Source: Deltaproteobacteria bacterium (GTDB taxonomy: Bacteria > Desulfobacterota > Binatia > UBA9968). Taken from it: a stretch of DNA of 7,165 bases. Location of the stretch: assembly GCA_005878685.1 (NCBI GenBank), contig VBLN01000160.1, forward strand, positions 1 to 7,165, read 5' to 3'. The notes under the pieces were generated by a model. The model was given only the letters and a program-made list of their open reading frames with translations. It did not search any database and had not been told where the DNA came from. Positions 1 to 6,779 of this stretch are shown piece after piece; within the stretch, counting starts at the first letter, position 1; each line of letters begins with the position of its first letter. The position numbers were made by a program, and so were the translations under genes.

Positions 1-1
1 C

Positions 2-775
2 TACAATGACTGGCTTCACCAGACCTATCTCAAACGCAGTCCCCGCTTTAAGGGCATGGCACTGATTCCTTTGCAAGAGCCCGAAGCGGCTGTCGAGGAG
101 CTGAGAAGAGCAGTCAAAGAGCTGGGCATGTGCGGCGCCATGCTCCCTTCCACGGGTATCCAGTCTCATCTGGGCAACAAGCGTTACTGGCCCATCTATG
201 AGGAGGCGAACAGACTTGCCTGCTGCATCGGCATCCACGGAGGCGCCCACGAGAACCTGGGATTGGACGATATGAGCCCTTATGCGCCGGTACATGCCCT
301 CGGCCACCCCTTTGGGCAGATGGTTTCTTTTGCCGGCATCATCTTCAACGGCATCTTTGACAGATTTCCTAATCTCAGGATCGGTTTCATGGAAGCGGGC
401 GTTGCCTGGCTCCTTACGTGCCTGGAGCGCTTCGATCGCTCCTATGAGACTCACGTCCAACACGACCCGCGCAAGCTTTTTTTCCAGCTTGGGCGAGGAG
501 AAAAGGTCAGCGACTATATCCTTCGTCACACCCATGAAGGCCGAATCTTCGTCGGCTGTGAGGGAAGTGAACCGGATATGGCCCATGCGATCAGGAGGGT
601 AGGCAATGGTCCCTTCATTTACTCCTCCGATTTCCCGCATGAGGTGAACAACGAATTCTGCAAGAAGGAGATCGGCGAGATCCTTGAAAACCATGAGCTG
701 ACAGCAGCAGACAAGGCCGCTGTGTTACACGCAAATGCCAAAAGCTTCTACAGATTGAGCTCTCCGGGACTATGA
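2..775 (+). CDS. Amidohydrolase family protein (amidohydrolase_2 / ACMSD-like), 5' truncated
   Basis: This is the C-terminal part of a TIM-barrel metal-dependent hydrolase or decarboxylase of the amidohydrolase_2 type. The family includes ACMSD and related aromatic-acid decarboxylases and hydrolases. The reading frame is open to the left edge: 18 codons before the first ATG (56) translate to a family-like stretch beginning YNDWLHQTYLKRSPRFKG, so the true start and the N-terminal HxH metal motif lie outside the window. Visible family marks are the GIHGGAHE histidine (codon 236-238), ALGHPFGQM (His codon 305-307), the IFDRFPNLRIGFMEAG block, WLLTCLERFD, and the catalytic Asp in YSSDFPHE (codon 629-631). 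The stop overlaps the next gene's start as ATGA (772-775), which suggests one transcript and translational coupling. The substrate cannot be read from the sequence; decarboxylase and hydrolase chemistry are both possible. Confidence 0.88.
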   Translation, partial: YNDWLHQTYLKRSPRFKGMALIPLQEPEAAVEELRRAVKELGMCGAMLPSTGIQSHLGNKRYWPIYEEANRLACCIGIHGGAHENLGLDDMSPYAPVHALGHPFGQMVSFAGIIFNGIFDRFPNLRIGFMEAGVAWLLTCLERFDRSYETHVQHDPRKLFFQLGRGEKVSDYILRHTHEGRIFVGCEGSEPDMAHAIRRVGNGPFIYSSDFPHEVNNEFCKKEIGEILENHELTAADKAAVLHANAKSFYRLSSPGL

Positions 776-1482
776 ATGCTCAAGACCGCATCGGCCTCAT
801 CATCCCGTCCAGCAACCGGCTGACGGAGCCGCAGTTCCACAGATACGCTCCTATCGGTATCGGAATTCATGTAACGAGGCTGCGCATGACCGGTGAGTGG
901 CATAAGCCGCTACGACAACTGAAGGAGGCGATAGCAGCCGCGGCGGAGGCTCTTTCCGACGCGAGACCTGGAATCATTGTTTTTCATTGCACCGCGAGCT
1001 CGATGGAGGAAGGACTCTCGGGTGAAGCGGCCGTAGTGGAATGGATCCAAAGCGCTGGCGGCTGCCCCGCCATCACTACGGGGCGGGCCATTACAGAGGC
1101 TCTTCGACATCTTGGAGTCAAGAAACTTGTTCTAATTAGTCCCTATGTCAAAGCAACCAACGAGCACGAGGTTCGTTATTTGCGTGAGGCTGGTCTCCAA
1201 GTGGTCCACGAGCTTGGATTAGGGCTCAAAGGAAGCGATGAATACATCGCTGTCACGCCGCAACAATGGAAAGAAATCACCTGCGAAAATAGCCGCCACG
1301 AGGCGGAGGGTTACTTTCTGAGCTGCACGAATACGAGGATGGTCGAAGTAATCGAAGAACTGGAGCGCCGCCTTGAAAAGCCTGTCATTACCAGTAATCA
1401 AGCTACCCTTTGGGCTTGCTTAAGAAGATTGGGCTACGCTCAATCCGTTAAAGGCTTGGGTCGTCTATTCAACGAGCCCTAG
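772..1482 (+). CDS. Maleate isomerase / Asp-Glu racemase superfamily protein
   Basis: This 236-residue protein matches the usual length of maleate cis-trans isomerases and arylmalonate decarboxylases of the Asp/Glu racemase superfamily, which use a cofactor-independent cysteine mechanism. The N-terminus reads RIGLIIPSSN, with the substrate-binding Asn at residue 15. Cys73 (FHCTASS) and Cys185 (LSCTNTR) sit where the two catalytic cysteines of isomerases and racemases are expected. Arylmalonate decarboxylase keeps only the second, so an isomerase or racemase role is favoured. Tyr125 in LISPY is also at a conserved position. The ATG lies inside the preceding amidohydrolase stop (ATGA) and has no strong ribosome binding site of its own, which fits coupled translation. 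The gene ends 13 bp from the convergent recD2 stop. The paired genes suggest turnover of a dicarboxylic or aromatic-ring-derived acid, but the exact substrate is unknown. Confidence 0.82.
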   Translation: MNAQDRIGLIIPSSNRLTEPQFHRYAPIGIGIHVTRLRMTGEWHKPLRQLKEAIAAAAEALSDARPGIIVFHCTASSMEEGLSGEAAVVEWIQSAGGCPAITTGRAITEALRHLGVKKLVLISPYVKATNEHEVRYLREAGLQVVHELGLGLKGSDEYIAVTPQQWKEITCENSRHEAEGYFLSCTNTRMVEVIEELERRLEKPVITSNQATLWACLRRLGYAQSVKGLGRLFNEP

Positions 1483-1495
1483 AAACGCTCAACAC

Positions 1496-3667
1496 TTAAA
1501 TGCGCATCAGCTTTTCCCTTAGGGCGGTAAATCTTCGCTCGACCCGGACATTTTTAATCGCCATCGCCACCGCCTTTTTACTCCCGACCAGAATGACTAG
1601 CTCTTTGCCTCTGGTGACCGCCGTATAAAGAATGCTGCGGTGCAGCATAAGATAGTGAGAGGTGTGGAGCGGAATGATCACAGCTGGATATTCGCTTCCC
1701 TGGCTTTTATGGATTGAGGTCGCATAGGCCAAACTGAGCTCGTCTAGCTCCTCAAACTCATAGGAGATGACCTTGCCGTCAAAATCGACCTCAAGCTTAC
1801 CTTCTTCCAGGTCCAGCTTGACGATTCTTCCCAGATCCCCATTAAAGATCCCCTTGTCGTAGTTATTCCGCAGCTGCATTACTCGATCGCCGAGACAAAA
1901 TTTGAAGCTTCCCCGCTCTATGGATTTCCCCGCAGGGTTAAGCAGCACCTGCAGCTCCCAATTGAGGTGGACGGTGCCCAAGAGACCCCGGTGCATAGGA
2001 CTCAGGACCTGAATCTCCCGGGACGAGTTCACCTGATGCGAGCGCGGAATGCGTTCCTTCACCAGATCCTTAATCACATCGAGGATCTCCTCCTCGCTCT
2101 CGCGGGCAATAAAAACAAAATCTCGCTTCCCCTTTTCAGCGTCCAGCAGCAGCGGCTTGCCTTGAAGGATCCTATGAGCATTGAGCACAATTAGGCTCTC
2201 ACCCGCTTGACGGAAGATGCGACGCAACACCACGACCGGCACGACACCCGAGTCGATCAGATTTCTGAGCACGCTGCCGGGTCCGACGGATGGGAGTTGG
2301 TCGACATCGCCGATGAGAATGAGATGGCTCCGAGGCGCGACGGCTCTCAGCAGCTGATCCATGAGCGGCAGATCGACCATAGAGGCCTCGTCGATGATGA
2401 TCACCTCGGCTTCGAGGGGATTTTTCTCTCCGCGCTGAAACCTTCCCTCGCGAGGATTGTATTCCAGAAGGCGATGGATCGTCTTGGCCTCCTCGCCGGC
2501 CATCTCACCCATGCGCTTGGCCGCCCGTCCTGTCGGCGCGGCCAGGGCGAACGAAATATCCGAGCGTCGAAGCAGGCCCAACAACGAATGTAACAGAGTC
2601 GTCTTTCCGGTGCCCGGTCCTCCGGTAATCACCAAGACCTTCTGCTGAAGCGCCTGAAGAACCGCGTCGCGCTGTTCCGCTTCGAGCAGCAGCTCCATCT
2701 GAGCTTGAGCCTCGTCGAGAGCCTGAAGTCGGTTGGGCAAGGATAGCGACGACGAGGTCGAAATAAGGCTACGGAAAGCCGACGCCACTCTGTTTTCCGC
2801 CTCGTAGAGTTCCCGGGGATAGACCCTAGTCTCCTCTCCGTCAGCTTTTTCTAAAAAAATTTCACCTTCTGTTGCGAGCTCTTCAACGTCGCGTTGGATG
2901 GTTTCCTCTTCGACACCCAAAACAGAACAAGCGTTGCTTGTAAGAAGAGTAAGCGGGACAAAACAATGACCCGCTTCGGAAAACTTTCCCAGGAGATGCA
3001 GCAACCCTGCCTGGACTCTGAGGGGGAAATCCCCGCTGATGCCCATACCCTTGGCAATACGATCTGCCAGCACAAAGCCAATGCCGCGGACCTCACGTGC
3101 CAAACAGTAAGGATTCTCCTTGACTCGCGCCACCGTCTCCGGCCCAAAGACGCGATAGATCTTGAGAGCAAGAGAGCTGGAGACACCATGTCCCTGAAGA
3201 AAGATCATCACTTCTCTCATCCCCCTCTGTTCTTCCCACGCCTTGAGGATTCTCTGCGCGCGAATCGCTCCGATGCCCTCGACTTCTAGTACCCGCCGGG
3301 GCTCTTCGGAAAGGACTCTCAACGTATCGAGACCAAAGGCGGAGACAAGGCGCCCGGCGTAGGTAGGACCGATCCCCTTGATCAAACCTGAGCCGAGGTA
3401 TCTCTCAATCCCCTCGACCGTAGCCGGCTCCACCTTTTCCCACCGCTCCACTTGAAACTGAAGACCATAGCGGGGATGAACCTTCCAAAAGCCATTGACC
3501 TTGATCTCTTCACCTTCGCCCACAGGATAGATCTCACCCACCACAGTGACCTCTTGAGAGTCCTTGATCTCCAACCTAGCGACGGTGTAACGGCCTTCCG
3601 GGTCCTGATAGGTAATCTTGGTCACAGTTCCCTGTAAGACCGATCGCTCTTCTCTCTTTTCAGCCAA
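1496..3667 (-). CDS. recD2: RecD2-type ATP-dependent 5'-3' DNA helicase
   Basis: RecD2 (YrrC-type) is a superfamily 1B helicase found outside the RecBCD complex and linked to replication and DNA repair. The 723 residues match the family (about 700-800). An N-terminal OB-like region (about 10-80) is followed by helix-hairpin-helix repeats (GSGLIKGIG near 92, VEGIGAIRA near 129, VRGIGFVLADRIAKG near 193). The motor follows: Gln332 (Q motif), Walker A GGPGTGKT 349-356, motif Ia APTGRAAKRM 377-386, Walker B DEAS 426-429, motif III GDVDQLPSVGPG 453-464, motif IV around RRIFRQAGES 482-491, an SH3-like insert about 590-645, motif V ATSIHKSQGSEY 649-660, and motif VI YTAVTRGK with arginine finger Arg686. 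The start is TTG at 3667: an in-frame TGA lies two codons upstream, and AAGGGTG sits 4 nt before it. No recB or recC is in view. Confidence 0.95.
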   Translation of the reverse strand: MAEKREERSVLQGTVTKITYQDPEGRYTVARLEIKDSQEVTVVGEIYPVGEGEEIKVNGFWKVHPRYGLQFQVERWEKVEPATVEGIERYLGSGLIKGIGPTYAGRLVSAFGLDTLRVLSEEPRRVLEVEGIGAIRAQRILKAWEEQRGMREVMIFLQGHGVSSSLALKIYRVFGPETVARVKENPYCLAREVRGIGFVLADRIAKGMGISGDFPLRVQAGLLHLLGKFSEAGHCFVPLTLLTSNACSVLGVEEETIQRDVEELATEGEIFLEKADGEETRVYPRELYEAENRVASAFRSLISTSSSLSLPNRLQALDEAQAQMELLLEAEQRDAVLQALQQKVLVITGGPGTGKTTLLHSLLGLLRRSDISFALAAPTGRAAKRMGEMAGEEAKTIHRLLEYNPREGRFQRGEKNPLEAEVIIIDEASMVDLPLMDQLLRAVAPRSHLILIGDVDQLPSVGPGSVLRNLIDSGVVPVVVLRRIFRQAGESLIVLNAHRILQGKPLLLDAEKGKRDFVFIARESEEEILDVIKDLVKERIPRSHQVNSSREIQVLSPMHRGLLGTVHLNWELQVLLNPAGKSIERGSFKFCLGDRVMQLRNNYDKGIFNGDLGRIVKLDLEEGKLEVDFDGKVISYEFEELDELSLAYATSIHKSQGSEYPAVIIPLHTSHYLMLHRSILYTAVTRGKELVILVGSKKAVAMAIKNVRVERRFTALREKLMRI

Positions 3668-3671
3668 TGGT

Positions 3672-3678
3672 CACCCTT
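3672..3678 (-). promoter_or_regulatory. Shine-Dalgarno supporting the TTG start of recD2
   Basis: On the minus strand AAGGGTG is followed by ACCA and then TTG (3667-3665). An in-frame TGA at 3673-3671 blocks any longer reading frame, and no ATG occurs in frame for many codons downstream. The TTG is therefore the best-supported start. Confidence 0.6.
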
Positions 3679-3719
3679 GCTATCATCCTACTCCAGAGGG
3701 CCGAAGCCGGAAAAGAGGC

Positions 3720-3748
3720 TTGCGTTTTCTTCAGGCAGGGCTTAGATT
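3720..3748 (+). promoter_or_regulatory. Possible sigma70-like promoter for the corC-like gene
   Basis: TTGCGT (3720-3725, 3 of 6 consensus) is followed by a 17-nt spacer and TAGATT (3743-3748, 4 of 6 consensus). It would give a leader of roughly 115 nt before the ATG at 3871. The match is weak and rests on spacing and location. Confidence 0.25.
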
Positions 3749-3857
3749 TAGCTGTCATGATCAACCCTCTTCCAAGAGCTAGGGCCCTGCTGGCCAAGAC
3801 GCCTTGGTGAGTCCTCACCCATCACTCTCGTTCTCCCGTAACTTAGGAAAGGCCGAA

Positions 3858-3863
3858 TAGGAG
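3858..3863 (+). promoter_or_regulatory. Shine-Dalgarno of the corC-like gene
   Basis: TAGGAG lies 7 nt before the ATG at 3871, a standard spacing, and fixes the start of the downstream membrane protein gene. Confidence 0.75.
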
Positions 3864-3870
3864 CATCTCT

Positions 3871-5184
3871 ATGTTTTTCGAAAGCTTATGGTTTGAGATC
3901 GCGCTGATTTTCTCCCTGATCTTAGCCAACGGTTTTTTTGCCGCCTCGGAAATCGCCATTATCGCCACGCGAAAAACTCGCATCGACACCTTGCTCGAGA
4001 AGGGGGTGCACTCCGCCGCCGCCGTGGCCCGATTGAAGAATGATCCTGATCGTTTCCTCGCTACTGTTCAAATCGGCGTCACTCTGGTGGGAACCCTGGC
4101 CTCCGCTATTGGTGGAGCAGCCGCCACCGAGTTTTTGAAGCCATTGATCCAATCCCTGCCCATTCCTTTGGTTAACACGTGGGGGCAATCGATAGCCATT
4201 CTCCTCGTCGCCCTTCCCATAGCTTATCTATCCCTGGTCCTCGGTGAGTTGGTGCCCAAGTCTTTAGCCCTGCGTTTTTCCGAGCGGATTGCTATTCTGG
4301 TGGCCCGTCCCATCGATTTTTTCTCCCGGCTCACTTCCTTCTTTGTGAAAATCTTAACCGCTTCAAGCAACACCGTCCTCAGGCTTTTTGGGGGAAAGGA
4401 CGCCGGTGCAGCCACCTTCATATCCGAGGAGGAGGTAAAGTCCTTGATCCGGGAGGGTGCGGCGAAGGGAATCTTCGACGAGACGGAAAAGGAGCTCATC
4501 CACAGCGTCTTTGATTTTGTTGATACTCCGGTGAAGGCGGTCATGGTGCCTAGAACCGAGATCCATGCCATTGAGGTTCGGACGCCTGGCACAGAAGTCG
4601 TAAAGAGCTTCGTCGAAAGCGGCTTCTCCCGTATCCCCGTCTATGAAGAGGATTTGGACCGAGTCGTTGGCATCCTTTACCATAAAGATATCTTCCGTGC
4701 GCTCCAGGAAAAGGGAGACTTTCAACTCCGAGATCATTTGCACTCTCCTTTCTTTGTCCCTACGACGCTCCCCATCAGCCAGCTGCTCAAGGATCTGCAA
4801 AGAAGAAGGATCGGCATGGCGATCGTTGTCAATGAGTTTGGAGAGGTCGAAGGGATCGTGACCATCGAAGACCTTTTGGAAGAGATCGTGGGCGAGATCC
4901 GCGACGAGTATGACCGCGAGGAGCGCGGGCCGGTCGAGCGGCTCCCGGACGGCTCCTTAGTCATTCAAGGCGCGGCCCAGCTCAAGGATCTCAAATCTGA
5001 TTACGGGCTTCCCTTCGAAGAATCGCCCGACTACCTCACGCTTGCGGGATTCGTTCTGGCTAAGCTGAAGCGCATTCCTAGGGGAGGAGAGAGGGTAGAG
5101 CACAACGGTTACAAGCTTACGATCGTAGATATGGAGGGGCGACGCATCCTCAAGATAAAGCTCGAGGAGACAAAAAAAAGTTAA
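3871..5184 (+). CDS. CNNM-domain / CorC-HlyC family membrane protein with CBS pair
   Basis: This 437-residue inner-membrane protein belongs to the 'hemolysin family' or CNNM/CorC group, whose characterised members are involved in Mg2+ (or Co2+) efflux and homeostasis; direct haemolysin activity is not implied. The N-terminal DUF21/CNNM membrane domain (about 5-180) has helices near 8-31, 65-90 and 105-128, the conserved NGFFAASEIAI (20-30) and GELVPKS (125-131), and a further hydrophobic stretch at 137-163. A CBS pair follows: CBS1 about 218-280 with VMVPRTEI, and CBS2 about 288-345 with VNEFGEVEGIVTIEDLLEE. This pair normally binds adenine nucleotides. The C-terminal CorC_HlyC transporter-associated domain is about 353-432. 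Domain order and length are typical and no key piece is missing. It is divergent from recD2, and its TAA stop overlaps the stop of the convergent VOC gene. The exact ion is not readable from sequence. Confidence 0.93.
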   Translation: MFFESLWFEIALIFSLILANGFFAASEIAIIATRKTRIDTLLEKGVHSAAAVARLKNDPDRFLATVQIGVTLVGTLASAIGGAAATEFLKPLIQSLPIPLVNTWGQSIAILLVALPIAYLSLVLGELVPKSLALRFSERIAILVARPIDFFSRLTSFFVKILTASSNTVLRLFGGKDAGAATFISEEEVKSLIREGAAKGIFDETEKELIHSVFDFVDTPVKAVMVPRTEIHAIEVRTPGTEVVKSFVESGFSRIPVYEEDLDRVVGILYHKDIFRALQEKGDFQLRDHLHSPFFVPTTLPISQLLKDLQRRRIGMAIVVNEFGEVEGIVTIEDLLEEIVGEIRDEYDREERGPVERLPDGSLVIQGAAQLKDLKSDYGLPFEESPDYLTLAGFVLAKLKRIPRGGERVEHNGYKLTIVDMEGRRILKIKLEETKKS

Positions 5185-5600
5185 TAGCAGCGGATCTCGA
5201 CCTCGTTGCCGTCCGGATCGAGAAAATAAACTGACGTGGCCCGCCCTCTGGCGCCCCAACGAGATATCGGTCCTTGGAGGATCGAAACGTGGTGACTTTT
5301 TAGATAGTCCACGATCCCGGAAAAATCCTCCCTTTCCACCACGAGACAGAAGTGATTGAGGTTTCCCGAATTTTTTTCCAGGCTTTTCTGCGGCGGCGTG
5401 CTCTCCCCCTTCAACGGGAAGAGGTCAATGATTGTATGCTCGTTGATGCGCACGGAGGGAAACCCAGTCTTGCCCGCCTTGAATTCTTCCACCCGTTCCG
5501 CTCCCAGACCTAACACCTGTGTGTAGAAAGCAAGTGAGCGCTCGATGTCCCTAACGTTGAGAACAATATGATCGAGCTCGATAACTTTTATGGTTGCCAT
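5181..5600 (-). CDS. VOC superfamily (glyoxalase/bleomycin-resistance/dioxygenase fold) protein
   Basis: This 139-residue single-module vicinal-oxygen-chelate protein has two beta-alpha-beta-beta-beta repeats. The first begins IELDHIVLNVRDIERSLAFY and the second NLNHFCLVVEREDF. It ends in the classic VYFLDPDGNEVEIR. Likely metal ligands are His11, His83 and Glu135, the usual positions for a dimeric VOC enzyme; Asp59 or His55 may also contribute. It resembles small VOC proteins annotated as glyoxalase-like or 'virulence' proteins, and the substrate is not assignable. The ATG at 5600 has a perfect AGGAGG (5607-5612) 6 nt upstream, and nothing longer is credible. It lies 44 bp after the end of the broken hisC on the same strand, so co-transcription is possible, although a promoter-like sequence also lies between them. 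Its TAA overlaps the corC-like TAA in the palindrome TTAA (5181-5184). Confidence 0.88.
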   Translation of the reverse strand: MATIKVIELDHIVLNVRDIERSLAFYTQVLGLGAERVEEFKAGKTGFPSVRINEHTIIDLFPLKGESTPPQKSLEKNSGNLNHFCLVVEREDFSGIVDYLKSHHVSILQGPISRWGARGRATSVYFLDPDGNEVEIRCY

Positions 5601-5606
5601 GCCTCG

Positions 5607-5612
5607 CCTCCT
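5607..5612 (-). promoter_or_regulatory. Perfect Shine-Dalgarno of the VOC gene
   Basis: The minus strand reads AGGAGG, 6 nt before the ATG at 5600-5598. It is the strongest ribosome binding site in the window and settles the start of the VOC gene. Confidence 0.8.
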
Positions 5613-5636
5613 ATACCCTCGCTATAGTTCGCTATA
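5611..5636. repeat. Short direct repeats of TCGCTATA / CTATA phased by one helical turn
   Basis: On the plus strand TCGCTATA occurs at 5619-5626 and again at 5629-5636, a 10-bp period. A third CTATA at 5611-5615 sits 11 bp before the second CTATA. All lie between the end of hisC and the VOC ribosome binding site. The arrangement could be an operator or overlapping -10 elements, or it may be chance. Confidence 0.5.
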
Positions 5637-5660
5637 AAGGCCCCTCAGCCATCGCGGCAA
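5631..5660 (-). promoter_or_regulatory. Possible promoter for the VOC gene
   Basis: On the minus strand TTGCCG (5660-5655, 4 of 6 to TTGACA), an 18-nt spacer and TATAGC (5636-5631, 4 of 6 to TATAAT) could drive the VOC gene with a leader of roughly 25 nt. The -35 lies within the 3' end of hisC. A second TATAGC at 5626-5621 could be an alternative -10. This is pattern match only. Confidence 0.3.
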
Positions 5661-6702
5661 ATCGCTTCCATCTCTTGCAAGAGTCTTTTGATTTCTTGCG
5701 GTCGTCCAACTGTGATTCTAAGACTGTCTTGAAGTCCCGGTACATCAAAATAGCGAACGAGAATTTTGCGTCTCTTGAGCTCCTCGTACAATCCTAGAAG
5801 GTTCTGGCTCTCCGTGCCATTACAAAGTTGGCCTGGGAAGGATAGACCTGAAGGCCGAGTCTTTTCAATCCACGAGACAACTGTTTACGGCCGCGTTGAA
5901 TTCGGCCCACATTGCGCGCCATCCACGGCATGTCCTGAAGCGCAGCCGTGGCCGCAACCAGGCTCAGACGGTTTAAATTGTAGGAGTCCTTGACCTTGAT
6001 CATCCCGGTGATGATCTCCTCCGTCGCGCAGGCGAGACCGATGCGCATACCGGCGAGCGAAAAGGATTTAGAAAAACTCCGCAGGACCACAAGGTTGGAA
6101 AAGGTTTGGATTAGAGGAATGGCCGATCTTCGATCTCCCTCGGCGAAATCGACATACGCCTCATCTACGACCAGGACGCCCGGAACTGACCGAGCTAGCC
6201 TCTCGATCTCATCCAGAGGGACCAAGGTCCCCGACGGGGAGTTGGGATTACAGACGAAAGTCAAAGCGGCCTCTTGTGAGTATAATGCTTCCGGAAGAGA
6301 GAAATCGGGCGCATACGGAACAGCGACTTTTTTCCCATCCTGAATGGTGACCAGGGTATCATAGAGAGTGTAGGTCGGCAGCGGATAAACAACTCGATCC
6401 CCCACTCCAACAAAACAACGCACCAAAATGGAAAGGAGCTCATCGGAGCCGTTCCCGACGAGGACGTTTTGCGGACGAACTCCATAGGCGTGAGCCGCCG
6501 CGGACCTTAGGCTGTCGCTGAGAGGCTCCGGATAGAGGCGTAAAGATGGGGTTGCTGCCTTGCGCAGGGCGGAAAGAACGCGCGGCGAGGGCGGATAAGG
6601 ATTCTCGTTAGTATTGAGCTTGATGGCGTCGCCGTTTTGGGGCCGCTCTCCGGGGAGATAACCTTCCATGACAGCGATATTTTTTCTAAAATAGCCAGGC
6701 AC
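5645..6702 (-). pseudogene. hisC: Histidinol-phosphate aminotransferase, frameshifted near the C-terminus
   Basis: HisC is a fold-type I PLP aminotransferase that converts imidazole-acetol phosphate plus glutamate to histidinol phosphate in histidine synthesis. The main frame starts at GTG 6702 (in-frame TGA upstream, no strong ribosome binding site; ATG at residue 12 is an alternative). It shows GYLPGE, KLNTNENPYPPSP (29-40), GNGSDELL, CNPNSPSG (151-158), DEAYVDF (180-186), the PLP lysine Lys212 in SFSKSFSLAGMRIG, and YPSQANFVMAR near 287-297. It then stops at TAG (5796-5794). The missing end is intact in the -1 frame from about 5809 to TGA 5647-5645: 54 codons including GLYEELKRR, ILVRYFD and LRITVG. 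Joined, the protein would be about 352 residues, normal for HisC. The lesion, within about 5800-5814, behaves as one lost base. The truncated product lacks the conserved ILVR and LRITVG arginines (codons 5755-5753 and 5719-5717), so it should be inactive. A sequencing or assembly error is the main alternative. Confidence 0.9.
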
Positions 6703-6742
6703 AAACTGTATTCTTACTTGCTTTCGTCAACCATTGCAAAGC

Positions 6743-6771
6743 TTTAAAACGACGACCTTTTCTGGCACAAT
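6743..6771 (+). promoter_or_regulatory. Possible promoter giving a leaderless KaiC-like transcript
   Basis: TTTAAA (6743-6748, 4 of 6), a 17-nt spacer and CACAAT (6766-6771, 4 of 6) would start transcription at about the ATG at 6780. That ATG lacks any Shine-Dalgarno, so a leaderless mRNA is conceivable. The match is weak and the region is AT-rich by chance in places. Confidence 0.2.
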
Positions 6772-6779
6772 GCGCCTCT

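Larger units (their letters stand above)
3668..3870. other. Divergent intergenic region between recD2 and the corC-like gene
   Basis: This 203-bp gap must hold the promoters of two divergent genes. I see the recD2 ribosome binding site at its left end, a possible plus-strand promoter at 3720-3748, two small overlapping hairpins at 3794-3819, and the ribosome binding site of the corC-like gene at 3858-3863. I found no convincing minus-strand promoter, riboswitch or small gene. Confidence 0.6.

Noticed and set aside
1473..1495. Terminator between the convergent isomerase and recD2 genes
   Set aside because: Only a 4-bp GAGC/GCTC pairing with a long loop and no T-run; the 13-bp gap is too short for a convincing intrinsic terminator.
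2207..2593. Long plus-strand open frame (128 codons) opposite the recD2 helicase core
   Set aside because: It lies wholly antisense to strongly conserved helicase motifs and its translation resembles no family. GC-rich coding DNA commonly leaves such open antisense frames. The same holds for 1967-2194, 2457-2648 and 2894-3289.
2851..3189. Minus-strand open frame of 112 codons in another frame within recD2
   Set aside because: Same-strand shadow of the intact recD2 frame, low-complexity composition, no recognisable domain and no need for a second gene.
4224..4800. Minus-strand open frames (122 and 145 codons) opposite the corC-like gene
   Set aside because: Antisense to the CNNM and CBS domains, mutually overlapping, with no family resemblance.
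5794..5820. Programmed -1 ribosomal frameshift in hisC
   Set aside because: The junction has no X XXY YYZ slippery heptamer in the zero frame and no homopolymer run, and HisC is not known to use recoding. A lost base or a sequence error is simpler.
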